Positions 53,205 through 62,224 of a stretch of DNA of 64,000 nt are shown one piece after another. Below the pieces are notes generated by a model. The model had not been told where the DNA came from, searched no databases, and worked only from the letters and a program-made list of their open reading frames with translations. How positions within the stretch are numbered: position 1 is the stretch's first letter; every line of letters begins with the position of its first letter. Location: positions 248,001 through 312,000 of the forward strand of contig DEMN01000012.1 in the NCBI GenBank assembly GCA_002359215.1, written 5' to 3'. Both the position numbers and the translations under genes were made by a program. Source of the stretch: Flavobacteriales bacterium UBA2669 (lineage in GTDB: Bacteria; Bacteroidota; Bacteroidia; Flavobacteriales_E; Vicingaceae).

Positions 53205-54467
53205 ATGACATTTAAAGAACTAGAAGTAATAGAGCCTATTTTAAAGGCATTACAAGAAAAAGGATACACTCATCCAACACCAATTCAAGAACAAGCCATT
53301 CCTATTTTATTAAAAGGTAAAGATTTATTAGGCTGTGCTCAAACAGGAACGGGAAAAACAGCTGCTTTCGCGATACCTATTTTACAACATTTGTATTTAG
53401 ATAAAACTCGAAACAGAAATCAACGCCAGATAAAAGTGTTGATAGTAACCCCGACAAGAGAGTTGGCAATACAAATAGCCGATAATTTTACCGAATATGG
53501 TGAACATACAGATATTCGCAATACGGTAATTTTTGGTGGGATAAAACAAGGCTCGCAAACCAATGCCTTAAGAAGAGGTGTTGATGTATTGGTGGCTACA
53601 CCGGGGCGTTTGTTAGATTTAATGAACCAAGGATTTATTTCGCTTAAAAATGTAGAATACTTTGTATTAGATGAAGCCGATCAAATGTTAGACATGGGTT
53701 TTGTGCACGATATTAAAAAACTAATTACTAAGCTTCCTGTAAAACGTCAGTCTTTGTTTTTCTCAGCCACTATGCCTAAAACCATAGTGGAGCTTTCGGG
53801 TAAGATTTTAGGAAACTATGAAAGCGTTACCGTAAAACCAGAACAAGCTACAGCTGAAAGAGTAGGTCAAGCTGTTTATTTTGTAAGTAAAGCAGACAAA
53901 ACAAAACTTTTGGTACATGTGTTAAAAGAAGAAAATGCAGTTTCTACATTGGTATTTGCAAGGACCAAGCACGGAGCAGATAAAGTAGTTAAGGTATTAT
54001 CAAAAGCTAAAATTACAGCCGAAGCCATACATGGAAATAAATCTCAAAATGCAAGGCAACGAGCATTAAGTAATTTTAAAGAAGGAAGAACAAAAGTATT
54101 AGTAGCTACAGATATTGCTGCTCGTGGTATAGATATTTCGGATTTAGCTTTGGTAATTAATTATGATTTGCCCAACGTACCCGAAACCTATGTACACCGA
54201 ATTGGTAGAACAGGAAGAGCAAGTGCTAGCGGTATTTCTATATCTTTTTGTAATATAGAGGAAAGACCGTACTTAAAAGACATTGAAAAGTTAATTAAGC
54301 AACAAATTCCAGTAGTTTCCATTCACCCCTATGCTGATGCAAGTAAAGAGGAGCTAATTCCAGATAAAAAGCCACAAAGCAATAACAGAAAACAACAGCA
54401 AGCCAAACCAAAGAACAATAACAATAGAAATAATTGGAGAAGTAACAAGCCTAAGAGTAATGCTTAG
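53205..54467 (+). CDS. DEAD-box RNA helicase, RhlE type
   Basis: A 420-residue ATP-dependent RNA helicase. Q motif region (MTFKELEVIEPILKAL, GYTHPTPIQEQAIP), motif I AQTGTGKTAAF near 44, Ia PTRELAIQ, II DEAD near 156, III SAT (FFSATMP), V/VI ATDIAARGIDI and HRIGRTGR. A basic, Asn/Gln/Lys-rich tail (about 380-420, SNNRKQQQAKPKNNNN) probably binds RNA. It likely acts in ribosome assembly or RNA decay. I chose ATG 53205, which gives MTFKELEV, the usual family start, rather than the TTG inside the promoter box. It is divergent from the GH3 fusion gene. Confidence 0.94.
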   Translation: MTFKELEVIEPILKALQEKGYTHPTPIQEQAIPILLKGKDLLGCAQTGTGKTAAFAIPILQHLYLDKTRNRNQRQIKVLIVTPTRELAIQIADNFTEYGEHTDIRNTVIFGGIKQGSQTNALRRGVDVLVATPGRLLDLMNQGFISLKNVEYFVLDEADQMLDMGFVHDIKKLITKLPVKRQSLFFSATMPKTIVELSGKILGNYESVTVKPEQATAERVGQAVYFVSKADKTKLLVHVLKEENAVSTLVFARTKHGADKVVKVLSKAKITAEAIHGNKSQNARQRALSNFKEGRTKVLVATDIAARGIDISDLALVINYDLPNVPETYVHRIGRTGRASASGISISFCNIEERPYLKDIEKLIKQQIPVVSIHPYADASKEELIPDKKPQSNNRKQQQAKPKNNNNRNNWRSNKPKSNA

Positions 54468-54558
54468 TAGAAATTATTAATTAAACTATATAGTTTTTCT
54501 AGAAAGAAGTGTTTAGTTTTTCCTACATTATAAAAATGTATTTATAAAAAAATAATCG

Positions 54559-54566
54559 TACATTTG
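54559..54566 (+). promoter_or_regulatory. -7 promoter box (TACATTTG) abutting the efflux operon start
   Basis: Exact TAnnTTTG match ending 6 nt before the ATG at 54573, so the efflux operon mRNA may be leaderless or nearly so. As with the helicase, a TTG within the box at 54564 is rejected as a start. Confidence 0.5.
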
Positions 54567-54572
54567 AGACCA

Positions 54573-54992
54573 ATGTTTAAAAAGTTGGTGTCCATATTGA
54601 TGTTATTTTCTGCACTTGCAATAATGCTTGGGCATAATTTTATTGAACACCACCATCACGATTTTGAGCATAGCGAAGTTTCACATTATCACAATGACGG
54701 ACACCATCATGATAATGATACCGATACAGAAGATGAAAGTAATGATTGGAGCCATTTATTTTCGGGAATACAGCATGGTGAAGAAGGACTGACTTTTTTA
54801 ACCAGTCATAGTTTTATTGACAAATTTTCAAAACAAGTTACTCAGCTCACTGCAATTCACGTATCAAATATTATTTTTAACCAGGTAATAATTGAAGTTC
54901 GGCAAAATGCACCGCCTTATATTGCCGACTATTACAATTCTCGAATTTTCTTCCCTTGTGGGTTAAGAGCCCCTCCCATTTCCATCGTTTAA
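54573..54992 (+). CDS. His-rich exported protein at the head of the metal-efflux operon
   Basis: A 139-residue exported protein with a signal or anchor helix (about 1-20, VSILMLFSALAIMLGH). It is followed by a His/Asp-rich metal-binding-type stretch (about 21-60: EHHHHDFEHSEVSHYHNDG, then HHHDNDTDTEDES) and a conserved-looking C-terminal half ending in LRAPPISIV. The His/Asp run strongly suggests binding of zinc, copper, nickel or cobalt in the periplasm. Similar proteins (possibly the DUF6769 group, uncertain) are common before RND efflux genes in Bacteroidota. The true start is ATG 54573. The next gene begins 89 nt later, in the same direction. Confidence 0.8.
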   Translation: MFKKLVSILMLFSALAIMLGHNFIEHHHHDFEHSEVSHYHNDGHHHDNDTDTEDESNDWSHLFSGIQHGEEGLTFLTSHSFIDKFSKQVTQLTAIHVSNIIFNQVIIEVRQNAPPYIADYYNSRIFFPCGLRAPPISIV

Positions 54993-55081
54993 TATCCTTT
55001 GTTTTTCAGAGGATAGTTTCCACTTGTTGAGCTAATTGACAAGTGCATTTTCAATTTTATTTAATTCAAAAATTTTAAACG

Positions 55082-55351
55082 ATGAAAAAATACATATTAT
55101 CATTGGCTATTGCAGCCATACTGTTTGCTGGATGTGGCAACAACAATAAAAACAATAAACATTCTCACGATAGTGAGGAGAATCATACTAATACAGAAAG
55201 CGTTCACGAACACGAAGATGGTTCGGTTCACGAAAACTATCAAGATGCTGAACACCATCAAGAGGAATTTAAGGTAGAAAGCAACAGCTCCGTTGTGAAA
55301 ACAGAAAAGGAACACAGGCATAGTCACGAAGATGGTAATCACAAGCATTAA
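55082..55351 (+). CDS. Small His-rich lipoprotein
   Basis: An 89-residue predicted lipoprotein. The signal with lipobox LFAGC lies at residues 14-18. The mature part carries at least 16 histidines with Glu, Asp and Asn (KHSHDSEENHTNTESVHEH, EHRHSHEDGNHKH). It is most likely a periplasmic or outer-membrane-attached metal buffer or chaperone feeding the RND pump. It is the second His-rich exported protein of the operon and lies 21 nt before the adaptor gene. No enzyme motif is present. The metal is not assignable from sequence. Confidence 0.8.
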   Translation: MKKYILSLAIAAILFAGCGNNNKNNKHSHDSEENHTNTESVHEHEDGSVHENYQDAEHHQEEFKVESNSSVVKTEKEHRHSHEDGNHKH

Positions 55352-55372
55352 TCACCCTTAAACTCTTATATA

Positions 55373-56878
55373 ATGAAGACAGCATCAATTTTGATGGCTT
55401 TGTTTATTATGCTTTTTATAGGTTGTGCCGATAAAGCAGCAGATGAACACAGTCACGAACACGGGGCAGGCGGCTTAGAACCGCTTGTTTATACCGTTTA
55501 TTCTAATAAAACAGAACTCTTTGTAGAATTTAAGCCCCTTGTGGTTGACAGCAAGTCCAGCTTTGCAGTGCACTTTACCATTTTAGGAGAACAGTTTTTA
55601 CCCCTAACAAAGGGAAAGGTAACTATCAACTTGATTATTGGTGATAGTGGTATTCGCCATAGTGCCGATTCGGCAAGCTCACCTGGTATTTACAGATTGG
55701 CATTAATTCCAAAGACAGCAGGAAAGGGAAAACTTGTTTTTGATATCGAAACAGAAAGTTACACCGACCAAATTGTTATTGAAAACATCACGGTGTATGC
55801 CAGTGAACACTCTGCATTGTACAATCAAACAGAAACAACTATTTCAGATGAAATAGTTTACCTTAAAGAACAAGCTTGGAAAATAGAATTTGCCAATGTT
55901 CCTGTAGTTAAAACTGCATTTTCCGAAATCATCAAAACAAGTGGACAAATACTTTCCGCTCCTGGTGATGAAATGGTGGTAACTGCCAGCGCAAGCGGAA
56001 TTATAAATTTTACAGGAAATAAGACAATCATTGGTTCAGAGGTATCTCAAAACACACCTTTGTTTACTATTTCAGGAGGAAATCTCACGGAAAATAATTT
56101 GGACGCTAATTACAAAGAAGCAAAAGCCAATTATGACAAGACCAAAGCGGATTTTGAGCGATCTAAAGAATTGGTGAACGATAAAATAGTTTCGGAAACG
56201 GCCTTTTTACAAGTGAAAAATGCTTTTGAAAATGCACAAACCGTTTTTAATATTATTGCTAAAAACTACTCTGCATATGGACAGACGATAGGTTCATCAA
56301 TGAATGGATTTGTAAAAAACATTTTGGTCAATGAAGGACAGTATGTTGAGGTAGGAACTCCGCTAGCTGTTGTTTCCAAAAACAAAAAGTTGATTCTTCA
56401 AGTGAGTGTTTCACAAAAATATTTCAGTAAACTGCCTACTATTTCATCAGCCAATTTTAAACCGATTGGTTCAGAAGAGGTATTTGATACCAAAATGTTA
56501 AACGGAAAAATAGTCTCTTATGGTAAAAGCACTTCCGCTAATTCAGCTTTTTTACCCATCATTTTTGAAATTGATAATATAGGAAATCTTATTTCAGGTT
56601 CTGCAGCAGAAGTTTTTTTAAAATCTTCTCCTATTTCGAATGCTTTAGTAATTCCAATTTCAGCATTAATGGAAGAGCAAGGAAATTTCTATGTATATGT
56701 GCAATTAGGTGGTGAAAGTTTTCAAAAGCGAGAAATAAAAATTGGTCCAAGTGATGGAGAAAATGTACAGGTGTTTTCAGGTATAAGCGAAGGTGAACGT
56801 GTGGTAACTAAAGGAGTTTACCAAATTAAACTTTCGTCTGCATCAGGGGAATTGCCTACACACAGTCATGAACATTAA
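55373..56878 (+). CDS. RND efflux periplasmic adaptor (CusB/CzcB type) lipoprotein
   Basis: A 501-residue membrane fusion protein linking the inner-membrane pump to the outer-membrane channel. Lipoprotein signal with lipobox LFIGC near residue 18, then a short His-rich entry (DEHSHEHGAGG). An extra N-terminal beta domain (about 35-150) is followed by the lipoyl/barrel-sandwich halves (about 195-235 and 300-330, QILSAPGDEMVVTASASGII and SMNGFVKNILVNEGQYVEVG). Between them is the alpha-hairpin (about 238-295, NYDKTKADFERSKELVNDKIV). Beta-barrel and membrane-proximal domains (about 340-490) end THSHEH. His at both ends suits a heavy-metal pump. It is the third gene of the operon. Confidence 0.92.
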   Translation: MKTASILMALFIMLFIGCADKAADEHSHEHGAGGLEPLVYTVYSNKTELFVEFKPLVVDSKSSFAVHFTILGEQFLPLTKGKVTINLIIGDSGIRHSADSASSPGIYRLALIPKTAGKGKLVFDIETESYTDQIVIENITVYASEHSALYNQTETTISDEIVYLKEQAWKIEFANVPVVKTAFSEIIKTSGQILSAPGDEMVVTASASGIINFTGNKTIIGSEVSQNTPLFTISGGNLTENNLDANYKEAKANYDKTKADFERSKELVNDKIVSETAFLQVKNAFENAQTVFNIIAKNYSAYGQTIGSSMNGFVKNILVNEGQYVEVGTPLAVVSKNKKLILQVSVSQKYFSKLPTISSANFKPIGSEEVFDTKMLNGKIVSYGKSTSANSAFLPIIFEIDNIGNLISGSAAEVFLKSSPISNALVIPISALMEEQGNFYVYVQLGGESFQKREIKIGPSDGENVQVFSGISEGERVVTKGVYQIKLSSASGELPTHSHEH

Positions 56879-56897
56879 ATAAGTAAACTAATTTGTT

Positions 56898-57197
56898 ATG
56901 TTCAATAAACTTGAAAATATAGGAAAAATATTTAAACAAGAAATTGTTATTTATAGAATGGTTTTGAAAGATAAGCGCACACCTAAAATAGCTAAAATAT
57001 TAATTGGATTAGCAATTGGGTATGCCTTATTACCATTTGATTTGATTCCAGATTTTATACCTATAATAGGTCAAATTGACGATATAATAATTATTCCTAC
57101 CCTCATTTTTATTGCATTAAAAATTATACCGAAACAAATTATAGTAGAGTGTAGGATAAAAGTAAAAAACAAAAATAATAGAGAAATTAAATTGTAA
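56898..57197 (+). CDS. YkvA/DUF1232 family membrane protein
   Basis: A 99-residue membrane protein with the DUF1232 core KRTPKIAKILIGLAIGYALLPFDLIPDFIPIIGQIDD (parts: LPFDLIPDFIP near residue 47, IGQIDDIIII near 57). One or two transmembrane or re-entrant helices are predicted. DUF1232 proteins are widespread and functionally unclear. Its place, 19 nt after the adaptor and 4 nt before the pump, makes cotranscription almost certain and suggests a link to pump assembly or membrane anchoring, though it could be a passenger. No metal-binding motif is visible. Confidence 0.85.
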   Translation: MFNKLENIGKIFKQEIVIYRMVLKDKRTPKIAKILIGLAIGYALLPFDLIPDFIPIIGQIDDIIIIPTLIFIALKIIPKQIIVECRIKVKNKNNREIKL

Positions 57198-57201
57198 AAC
57201 A

Positions 57202-60200
57202 ATGTTAAACAAAATAATACATTTCGCACTTAACAACCGCCTGCTCATTGTAATAACTTCGGTAGTGTTGATAGTGTTTGGTTCTTTTGTAGCCACAAAA
57301 ATGGAAGTGGACGTATTTCCTGACCTTACTGCTCCAACCGTAGTTGTGCTTACAGAAGCTCACGGTATGGCTCCTGAAGAAGTTGAAAAACTTGTTACAT
57401 TTCCTATAGAAACATCTGTAAACGGAGCAACTAACGTGCGAAGGGTAAGAAGTTCTTCTTCGTCAGGAATTTCTATTGTTTGGGTGGAGTTTGAATGGAA
57501 CACCGACATCTTTAAAGCTCGGCAAATTGTCAACGAAAAAATAAGTGTTATTGGCGAAAAATTGCCAAATGGTGTTGGCAATCCTACCCTTGCTCCACAA
57601 TCGAGCATTATGGGCGAAATAATGCTTATTAGCTTGACGACTGATTCCACTAGTCAAATGGATTTACGAACCATTGCTGACTGGACAATACGTCCAAGAT
57701 TACTGGCAACTGGTGGTGTAGCACAAGTAATTGTGATTGGTGGTGAATATAAGCAATATCAAGTATTGGCATCTTCTACCAAAATGAAGTATTATAATGT
57801 TTCACTTCCAGAACTGCTCAAAGCAAGTGAAGAAGCCAATGGTAATTCATCAGGCGGTTTTATCAATCAGTATGGTAATGAATACATCATCAAAGGAATT
57901 GGTAGAACCAATTTAGTGGATGAATTAGGTAAGACGGTTATAAAACGGATTGATGGAAATCCAATAAAAATTGAGGATGTTGCAGAAATAAAAATTGGAG
58001 CAGCTCCTAAAATTGGAGATGCTTCTTTTAAAGGAACCCCGGCAGTTATTATGACGGTGATGAAACAACCTGCCACCAACACACTTGAACTGACCGACAA
58101 AATAGATCAAGCTGTTACCGATATACAAAAAAACTTACCTACTGATATCCATATCAATACCCAAATTTTTAGACAAGCAGATTTTATCCATGCATCCATT
58201 AGCAATATTCAAAAAGTATTATTGGAAGGAACAACTTTTGTAATTATTATTCTCTTTTTGTTCTTGATGAATTGGCGTGCAACGGCCATTTCTCTTGTAG
58301 CAATTCCTATTTCATTGATTGTTGCCATACTTACCCTAAAATGGCTGGGATTTACCATTAACACAATGAGTTTAGGTGGCATGGCTATCGCTATTGGAGA
58401 TTTGGTAGATGATGCTATTATAGACGTTGAAAATGTGTTTAAACGACTAAAAGAAAATGCCAAAAAACCAATTGAACAACAAACTAATAAACTGAAAGTT
58501 ATTTTTGACGCTTCATTTGAAATTAGACATTCTATTATAAATGCAACATTCATTATCATCGTAGCCTTTCTGCCTTTATTTTTCCTTTCGGGAATGGAAG
58601 GAAAATTATTAGCTCCACTTGGCATTGCTTTTATTGTTGCTTTATTTGCTTCTTTGGTAGTTTCTATTACACTTACACCTGTACTTTGTAGTTATTTATT
58701 GACTAATGATAAAATGTTGCAAAAACAACACAATGAAAGTTGGTTGGTAGAAAGATTGCAAAAAATCTACAGCAGCTTATTAGAGAAAGCAATGCGTTGG
58801 AAAAAAGCGGTAGTTTTCACTAGTATAGGATTATTTGTTTTGGCACTTTTAGTATTCACTCAATTGGGTAGAAGTTTCTTACCCGAATTTAATGAAGGGT
58901 CATTGGTAGTAAGTGCCGTGAGTTTACCTGGGATTTCATTAGAAGAAAGCAATAAAATAGGTGTAAACATTGAAAAAGCATTGCTTACCGTTCCAGAAAT
59001 AAACATAACAACAAGAAGAACAGGAAGAGCAGAATTAGACGAGCACGCACAAGGTGTAAATGCTTCTGAGATTGACGCTCCTTTTACATTGGGAGACAGA
59101 AGTCGTACCGATTTTATGGAAGAGGTAAGGGAAAAACTTGCAGGTGTAACAGGTGCTAATATTACCATTGGTCAGCCCATTGGTCACCGTATAGACCATA
59201 TGCTTTCAGGAACTCGTGCCAATATAGCCATCAAGATATTTGGGAATGACTTAAATAAATTGTTTTCACTTTCCAACCAAATCAAAAACGAAATTGAAGG
59301 TGTTGAAGGATTAGTAGATATAAGTGTGGAACAACAGGTAGAAATTCCACAAATTCAGATTAAAGCCAAGCGAGATTTATTGAACCATTACGGAATTACT
59401 ATCGGTGAATTTAATGAATTTATTGATGTTGCTATTGCAGGAGAAAAAGTATCCGACATTTATGAAAGTGCTAAAATTTTTGATTTAATCGTGAGATTAG
59501 ACAAAGAAAGCAGGTCGAGAATAGAAGATATAGAAAATGCTCTTATAGACACAGAAGATGGGCAAAAAATACCATTGCACTATGTGGCTGATGTGATAAG
59601 TACATCTGGCCCAAACACGATAAACAGGGAAAATGTAGAACGAAAGACAGTCGTTTCTGCAAATGTAGCTGGGAGTGATCAAAAGAGTGCGGTGCAAGAA
59701 ATTCAGAAAATCATTAATGAAAAAATTCAGTTGCCCGAAGGCTATCACATTGAATATGGCGGACAATTTGAAGCTGAAGCCGAAGCATCGAAGATTTTGA
59801 TGGCAACATCACTAATTTCATTATTGGTTATTTTCTTATTGCTATTTCAAGAATTTAAATCTGTAAAAATTGCAGGAATTGTATTATTGAATTTGCCTTT
59901 GGCTCTTATTGGAGGTGTTTTAAGTATCTACTTTACGAGTGGTATTTTAAGCATTCCTGCCATTATTGGATTTATTACACTCTTTGGCGTAGCCACACGA
60001 AACGGCATTTTATTGGTGTCACATTACAAAATCTTACAAGAAGAAGGATTGAATTTATATGATACCATTATCCAAGGTTCAAAAGACCGTTTAAGTCCAA
60101 TTTTAATGACCGCATTAACAGCAGGTCTGGCATTGATTCCATTAGCCATTGCAGGGGATTTGCCAGGAAATGAAATACAAAGCCCTATGGCAAAAGTAAT

Positions 60201-60291
60201 TTTGGGGGGACTACTTACATCTACATTACTCAACATTTTTATGGTACCTGTGGTGTACTTTTTATCTAATTCAAAACCAGAAACAAAATGA
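57202..60291 (+). CDS. CusA/CzcA-type heavy-metal RND efflux pump
   Basis: A 1029-residue inner-membrane proton-driven pump with 12 transmembrane helices and two large periplasmic loops (helix 1 about 11-30; helices 2-6 about 335-535; helix 7 about 540; helices 8-12 about 860-1020). It starts FALNNRLLIVITSVVLIVFG, and TM4 carries charged residues in AIAIGDLVDDAIIDVENVFKRL, the proton-relay region of heavy-metal RND pumps. The end (GGLLTSTLLNIFMVPVVYFLS) is typical. The exact metal cannot be read; His-rich neighbours favour a divalent or copper-type cation. The ATG lies 4 nt after the DUF1232 gene, and the stop overlaps the TolC start (ATGA). Confidence 0.95.
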   Translation: MLNKIIHFALNNRLLIVITSVVLIVFGSFVATKMEVDVFPDLTAPTVVVLTEAHGMAPEEVEKLVTFPIETSVNGATNVRRVRSSSSSGISIVWVEFEWNTDIFKARQIVNEKISVIGEKLPNGVGNPTLAPQSSIMGEIMLISLTTDSTSQMDLRTIADWTIRPRLLATGGVAQVIVIGGEYKQYQVLASSTKMKYYNVSLPELLKASEEANGNSSGGFINQYGNEYIIKGIGRTNLVDELGKTVIKRIDGNPIKIEDVAEIKIGAAPKIGDASFKGTPAVIMTVMKQPATNTLELTDKIDQAVTDIQKNLPTDIHINTQIFRQADFIHASISNIQKVLLEGTTFVIIILFLFLMNWRATAISLVAIPISLIVAILTLKWLGFTINTMSLGGMAIAIGDLVDDAIIDVENVFKRLKENAKKPIEQQTNKLKVIFDASFEIRHSIINATFIIIVAFLPLFFLSGMEGKLLAPLGIAFIVALFASLVVSITLTPVLCSYLLTNDKMLQKQHNESWLVERLQKIYSSLLEKAMRWKKAVVFTSIGLFVLALLVFTQLGRSFLPEFNEGSLVVSAVSLPGISLEESNKIGVNIEKALLTVPEINITTRRTGRAELDEHAQGVNASEIDAPFTLGDRSRTDFMEEVREKLAGVTGANITIGQPIGHRIDHMLSGTRANIAIKIFGNDLNKLFSLSNQIKNEIEGVEGLVDISVEQQVEIPQIQIKAKRDLLNHYGITIGEFNEFIDVAIAGEKVSDIYESAKIFDLIVRLDKESRSRIEDIENALIDTEDGQKIPLHYVADVISTSGPNTINRENVERKTVVSANVAGSDQKSAVQEIQKIINEKIQLPEGYHIEYGGQFEAEAEASKILMATSLISLLVIFLLLFQEFKSVKIAGIVLLNLPLALIGGVLSIYFTSGILSIPAIIGFITLFGVATRNGILLVSHYKILQEEGLNLYDTIIQGSKDRLSPILMTALTAGLALIPLAIAGDLPGNEIQSPMAKVILGGLLTSTLLNIFMVPVVYFLSNSKPETK

Positions 60292-61469
60292 ACAAAATAA
60301 TTTATATAATATTGATACTGTTTATTACAGGAATTAATCTAAATGGTCAAATAACTATAGATTCGGTATTGGTAAACATTACAAAGAACAACAAAACCAT
60401 TATTGCAAATACCAAATATTGGGAAGTAAAAACACTGGAATATCAAACAGGATTAAACCCATATAATCCCAAAGTGGATTATGATTATTTGATTGGCACT
60501 CCTTCAAATGCAGGTAATCAAACAGATTTTGCAGTTACACAATTTTTTGATTTTCCGACAGTATATGTTCGAAAAAAGCAACTGTCTAATGAACAGATAA
60601 AACAAGCAGAATTTCAATTAAATGCTAAGAGACAGGAAGTGCTATTGGAAGCGAAATTAATTTGTATTGAATTGATATACAGAAATAAATTAAATAAGGA
60701 ATTAACCATTCGGAAGCAAAACACAGAAAAGTGGTTAGTTGCCTTTCAGAAAAGTTTAGAGAAAGGTCAAGGGAACATAATGGATGTGAATAAAACGAAA
60801 TTGCAACTCATTGAAATTAATGCAGCATTTCAGGAAAATAAATCTATCAGTAATCAGCTAAATCAAAAACTATCAGAACTTAACGGAGGAGCATCCATTC
60901 AGTTTTCAGAAACAACTTATTCATCCTTTCCGCTCCTTCCTAATTTTGAAATTTTGGAGAATGAAATAGAAGCCAAAGACCCTGTACGGAAATATTTAGA
61001 ACAAGAAAAAGTGATAGGTCAGAATGAAGTTTCTTTATCAAAATCTCTTACGCTACCAAAAATTGAAACGGGATATCATTATCAAGCTATTTTAGGTCAG
61101 CGTTTTAATGGTGTGCATATTGGATTAATAATACCGCTTTGGGAAAATAAGAACACTGTAAAAACTAAACAAGCAGAATTAAATTTGAATGAAGCCAACC
61201 TGCAAGACCATATCAACGAACATTATTTCGATATTAAGCAGAAATATGAACAAATGACGAATTTAAAAATAACATTAGATGAATACCAAATATTATTCTC
61301 ATCCTTCAATAATGTTGAACTTTTAGATAAATCTCTATCATTAGGGCAAATTTCCACTATAGAGTATTTTATGGAAATGACTTATTATTATGAAGCATTG
61401 AAGAATTATTTAAAAACAGAAATGGAATACAACAAAGTAGTAGCAGAATTATATAAATATCAGTTATGA
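60288..61469 (+). CDS. TolC-type outer-membrane efflux channel
   Basis: A 393-residue outer-membrane factor. Signal peptide 1-20 (ending NLNGQ), then long helical hairpins typical of the TolC/CusC family (DSVLVNITKNNKTIIANTKYWEV, KYLEQEKVIGQNEVSLSKS, and the C-terminal KNYLKTEMEYNKVVAELYKY) with beta segments between (VTQFFDFPTVYVRKKQ and GVHIGLIIPLWENKN). It is shorter than E. coli TolC, as is common in Bacteroidota. It completes the adaptor - pump - channel tripartite system. The ATG overlaps the pump gene by 4 nt, so translation is coupled. Confidence 0.9.
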   Translation: MNKIIYIILILFITGINLNGQITIDSVLVNITKNNKTIIANTKYWEVKTLEYQTGLNPYNPKVDYDYLIGTPSNAGNQTDFAVTQFFDFPTVYVRKKQLSNEQIKQAEFQLNAKRQEVLLEAKLICIELIYRNKLNKELTIRKQNTEKWLVAFQKSLEKGQGNIMDVNKTKLQLIEINAAFQENKSISNQLNQKLSELNGGASIQFSETTYSSFPLLPNFEILENEIEAKDPVRKYLEQEKVIGQNEVSLSKSLTLPKIETGYHYQAILGQRFNGVHIGLIIPLWENKNTVKTKQAELNLNEANLQDHINEHYFDIKQKYEQMTNLKITLDEYQILFSSFNNVELLDKSLSLGQISTIEYFMEMTYYYEALKNYLKTEMEYNKVVAELYKYQL

Positions 61470-61473
61470 ACTC

Positions 61474-61511
61474 AAAAAAGAAAAGCTACTCACAAGCAGC
61501 TTTTCTTTTTT
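61474..61511 (+). terminator. Bidirectional intrinsic terminator
   Basis: Perfect 14-bp stem AAAAAAGAAAAGCT (61474-61487) / AGCTTTTCTTTTTT (61498-61511) with a 10-nt loop. The A-run on the left and the T-run on the right let it work on both strands, ending the efflux operon and the convergent small gene. It starts 4 nt after the TolC stop. Confidence 0.87.
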
Positions 61512-61528
61512 AATATAAGTGGGTTGTA

Positions 61529-61918
61529 TTAATAATTTTTTAGTGCATCTCTATATTCAAATAATTCTTGTCTGTTGTTTGGGTTATGTCTGTCAAGTAA
61601 TAAAGAAAGCATGTAAGCTAAACTCTCAGTTCTTTCTTCATCTGTTTCAATAGAGTTTTCAATTAATTCTGGCTCACTATCTTCTGTGTCTCCTTCTGCA
61701 ACTAATTCATCAGCAGGAATTGGTATGTTAAATGTTCCATGTTCTTGAATGTGTTCGTAAGCTAAACGTAATACTTTTGTAGCAGTCGGGTCTTGTTCTT
61801 CAAGAGCGTAAGTTCTAAGTTGTGTTAAGCCTTCAACTGTTTTTTTTGTATCAATTCCTGATTTATTAATGTCTTTCTGAATTTTCTCTATTAATTTATT
61901 TGCTTCTATATTTTCCAT
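61529..61918 (-). CDS. Conserved small protein of unknown function
   Basis: A 129-residue acidic soluble protein without signal or membrane segment. It has an N-terminal helical region (about 1-60: LIEKIQKDINKSGIDTKKTVEGL, then QLRTYALEEQDPTATKVLRLAYEHIQ), an acidic linker (about 70-95, EGDTEDSEPELIENS) and a C-terminal helical region (SLAYMLSLLLDRHNPNNRQEL). I believe similar proteins occur widely in Bacteroidota but know no function. It is probably its own unit, sharing the bidirectional terminator with the efflux operon. Confidence 0.75.
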   Translation of the reverse strand: MENIEANKLIEKIQKDINKSGIDTKKTVEGLTQLRTYALEEQDPTATKVLRLAYEHIQEHGTFNIPIPADELVAEGDTEDSEPELIENSIETDEERTESLAYMLSLLLDRHNPNNRQELFEYRDALKNY

Positions 61919-62224
61919 TGTAATTTTATTTTTTTACGAAATTAGAAATCTTTATTTATTTCTGAGCTATCAATTTTAAATTTTTATTAACTCGTTGTTT
62001 ATTTATAGTCGATTATTTTCTCAACTCTCTCCTTAACTCCCTCTTATAAAAAGAGAAGGGGAATAGTTATCGTAAGATAACTTGGGGTGAGTTAAAATAA
62101 CTTTCTGTTTTTTTATTTAGAAAAAAAACTCTTTTGGTGTCTTGTTTTATTATGACAAAACTTTAATTAATTTAGCAATTCATTATTTAACAAAATAATA
62201 TACACCTAAATAACAAGAACAACT
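61919..62224. other. Intergenic region with a three-hairpin element
   Basis: A 306-nt AT-rich gap with no credible gene. At 62033-62095 an outer pairing TTAACTC (62033-62039) / GAGTTAA (62089-62095) encloses two smaller hairpins: CTCTT (62041-62045) / AAGAG (62051-62055), and GTTATC (62066-62071) / GATAAC (62076-62081) with loop GTAA. No exact TAnnTTTG is found before the AsmA-like gene. See the separate finding. Confidence 0.5.
62033..62095. repeat. Cloverleaf-like intergenic repeat candidate
   Basis: A 7-bp outer stem encloses two inner hairpins (5 and 6 bp), all perfectly paired. The layout resembles tRNA-like or REP-like folded elements, although no anticodon or CCA-type features are present, so it is not a tRNA. 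I recall similar CCCTCTT...AAGAG and GTTATC...GATAAC segments between genes of Flavobacteriia, unverified. Confidence 0.45.

Noticed and set aside
57360..60236. Numerous minus-strand frames opposite the RND pump gene
   Set aside because: They arise from the codon pattern of a long membrane protein and are not supported independently.
62033..62095. Possible tRNA in the three-hairpin element
   Set aside because: No T-loop GTTCRA, anticodon stem or acceptor pairing of the right length is present.
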